From Candidatus Hebobacteria bacterium (GTDB lineage: Bacteria; Armatimonadota; Hebobacteria; Hebobacterales; Hebobacteraceae), in assembly GCA_029821885.1 (NCBI GenBank), contig JALGXV010000015.1:1-41866 (forward strand): a stretch of 41,866 bases of DNA. Reading direction: 5' to 3'. The notes beneath the pieces are model-generated. The model was not told where the DNA came from. It made no database searches and saw nothing but the letters and a program-made list of their open reading frames with translations. The number at the start of each line of letters is the position of its first letter. The first letter of the stretch is position 1. The translations under genes and the position numbers were made by a program. Below, one piece after another: positions 41,521-41,866 of the stretch.

Positions 41521-41866
41521 GGAGGTTCTCCTGCTAGTACTGGCGCTGGTGGCGCTGGGGCTCGCCCTCTATACGTTTCGCGGCAAGCCGGCGTCGCCCC
41601 CGCCGCCGGGACCGCCCGGTGCGGCCGAGCGTGCACCGGGGCCGGGCCCAACGGGAGCTGAGGCCCCGCGTGCCGCGCAAGGAGGCGAGCAGCAGGCTGG
41701 GCCAGCAGCGACGGATGAGAGGGCGGGTGCTGGGGCTACCCAGCGGAACCCGTTCTCCGCGCCGGGCGCCCCGACCGCTGGGGCCGGGCCGCCCTTGGGA
41801 AGCGATCTCGCCAGCGCGGGATCTGAGGTGGAAACGGGCCCTGACATGCCCGAGTGGGCGGACAGC
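41504..41866 (+). CDS. probable PilP-like pilus lipoprotein/anchored protein (3' partial)
   Basis: The ATG at 41504 lies inside the end of pilO, behind AAAGGGGGC, and the frame stays open for 121 codons to the window end. A basic start (MEGRRKEV) and one hydrophobic helix (LLLVLALVALGLALYTF) are followed by a long Pro/Ala/Gly-rich linker. A NPFSAP segment recalls the RxPF motif of PilP and GspC-like proteins. The position after pilO fits PilP. The conserved beta domain would lie beyond the window, so the assignment rests on position and the short motif. Confidence 0.6.
   Translation, partial: MEGRRKEVLLLVLALVALGLALYTFRGKPASPPPPGPPGAAERAPGPGPTGAEAPRAAQGGEQQAGPAATDERAGAGATQRNPFSAPGAPTAGAGPPLGSDLASAGSEVETGPDMPEWADS

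Overview
The window is 41.9 kb of GC-rich, gene-dense bacterial chromosome. I see no rRNA, tRNA, CRISPR array, insertion sequence or phage gene. The backbone is housekeeping genes in a Firmicutes/Terrabacteria-like order: secD-secF-CDF-recJ-rel and recG-rsmD-coaD-coiled-coil gene. A PASTA-type Ser/Thr kinase, an MglA GTPase and type IV pilus genes (pilM, pilN, pilO and a probable pilP) are added to this. A Re-citrate-synthase-like enzyme, a GlmL/MutL-type actin-fold ATPase and several Fe-S proteins suggest an anaerobic or facultative lifestyle. A GC-rich deep-branching lineage (Armatimonadota, Chloroflexota or a Firmicutes relative) would fit, but the sequence alone does not fix the phylum.

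Layout. 1-1355: 3' part of a Re-citrate synthase/isopropylmalate-synthase-type gene. 1500-2381 (minus): zinc-ribbon/GIDE-like membrane protein. 2514-7569: a tightly overlapped five-gene operon behind a strong sigma70-type promoter, encoding a MutL/GlmL ATPase, a barrel-rich unknown protein, a LysE-type exporter, a small anchored protein and a short QueG-like Fe-S protein. 7578-9227 (minus): a membrane TPR protein and a zinc-dependent dehydrogenase. 9375-11766: small membrane protein, pyruvate kinase, FtsB/DivIC-like protein and a strong terminator. 11796-14180 (minus): enolase, a small Cys-rich protein and an unknown protein. 14315-22287: secD, secF, a zinc-type CDF transporter, recJ and rel behind a perfect TTGACA-N18-TATAAT promoter and an unusual 160-nt leader. 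22311-25765 (minus): a paralogue of the small Cys-rich protein and three exported proteins, one a trypsin-fold protease. 25895-31792: recG, rsmD, coaD, a coiled-coil gene that appears to start at ATC, and a SurA-like/TPR foldase. 31896-34476: a Tat-exported DUF362 protein and a NapH-NapG-like Fe-S fusion. 34508-36469: small membrane protein and PASTA kinase. 36751-41866: repeat-bearing membrane protein, mglA, a DUF4388 gene, pilM, pilN, pilO and the start of a pilP-like gene, cut by the window end.

How parts work together. pyk and eno supply adjacent steps of lower glycolysis. SecD/SecF drive late protein export, and SurA-like, protease and Tat-dependent products act outside the membrane. MglA, DUF4388 and the pilus inner-membrane platform look like a polarity/motility module. 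The MutL operon combines a reactivase-type ATPase with a QueG relative, two families linked to cobalamin, and is the best candidate for an undescribed system.
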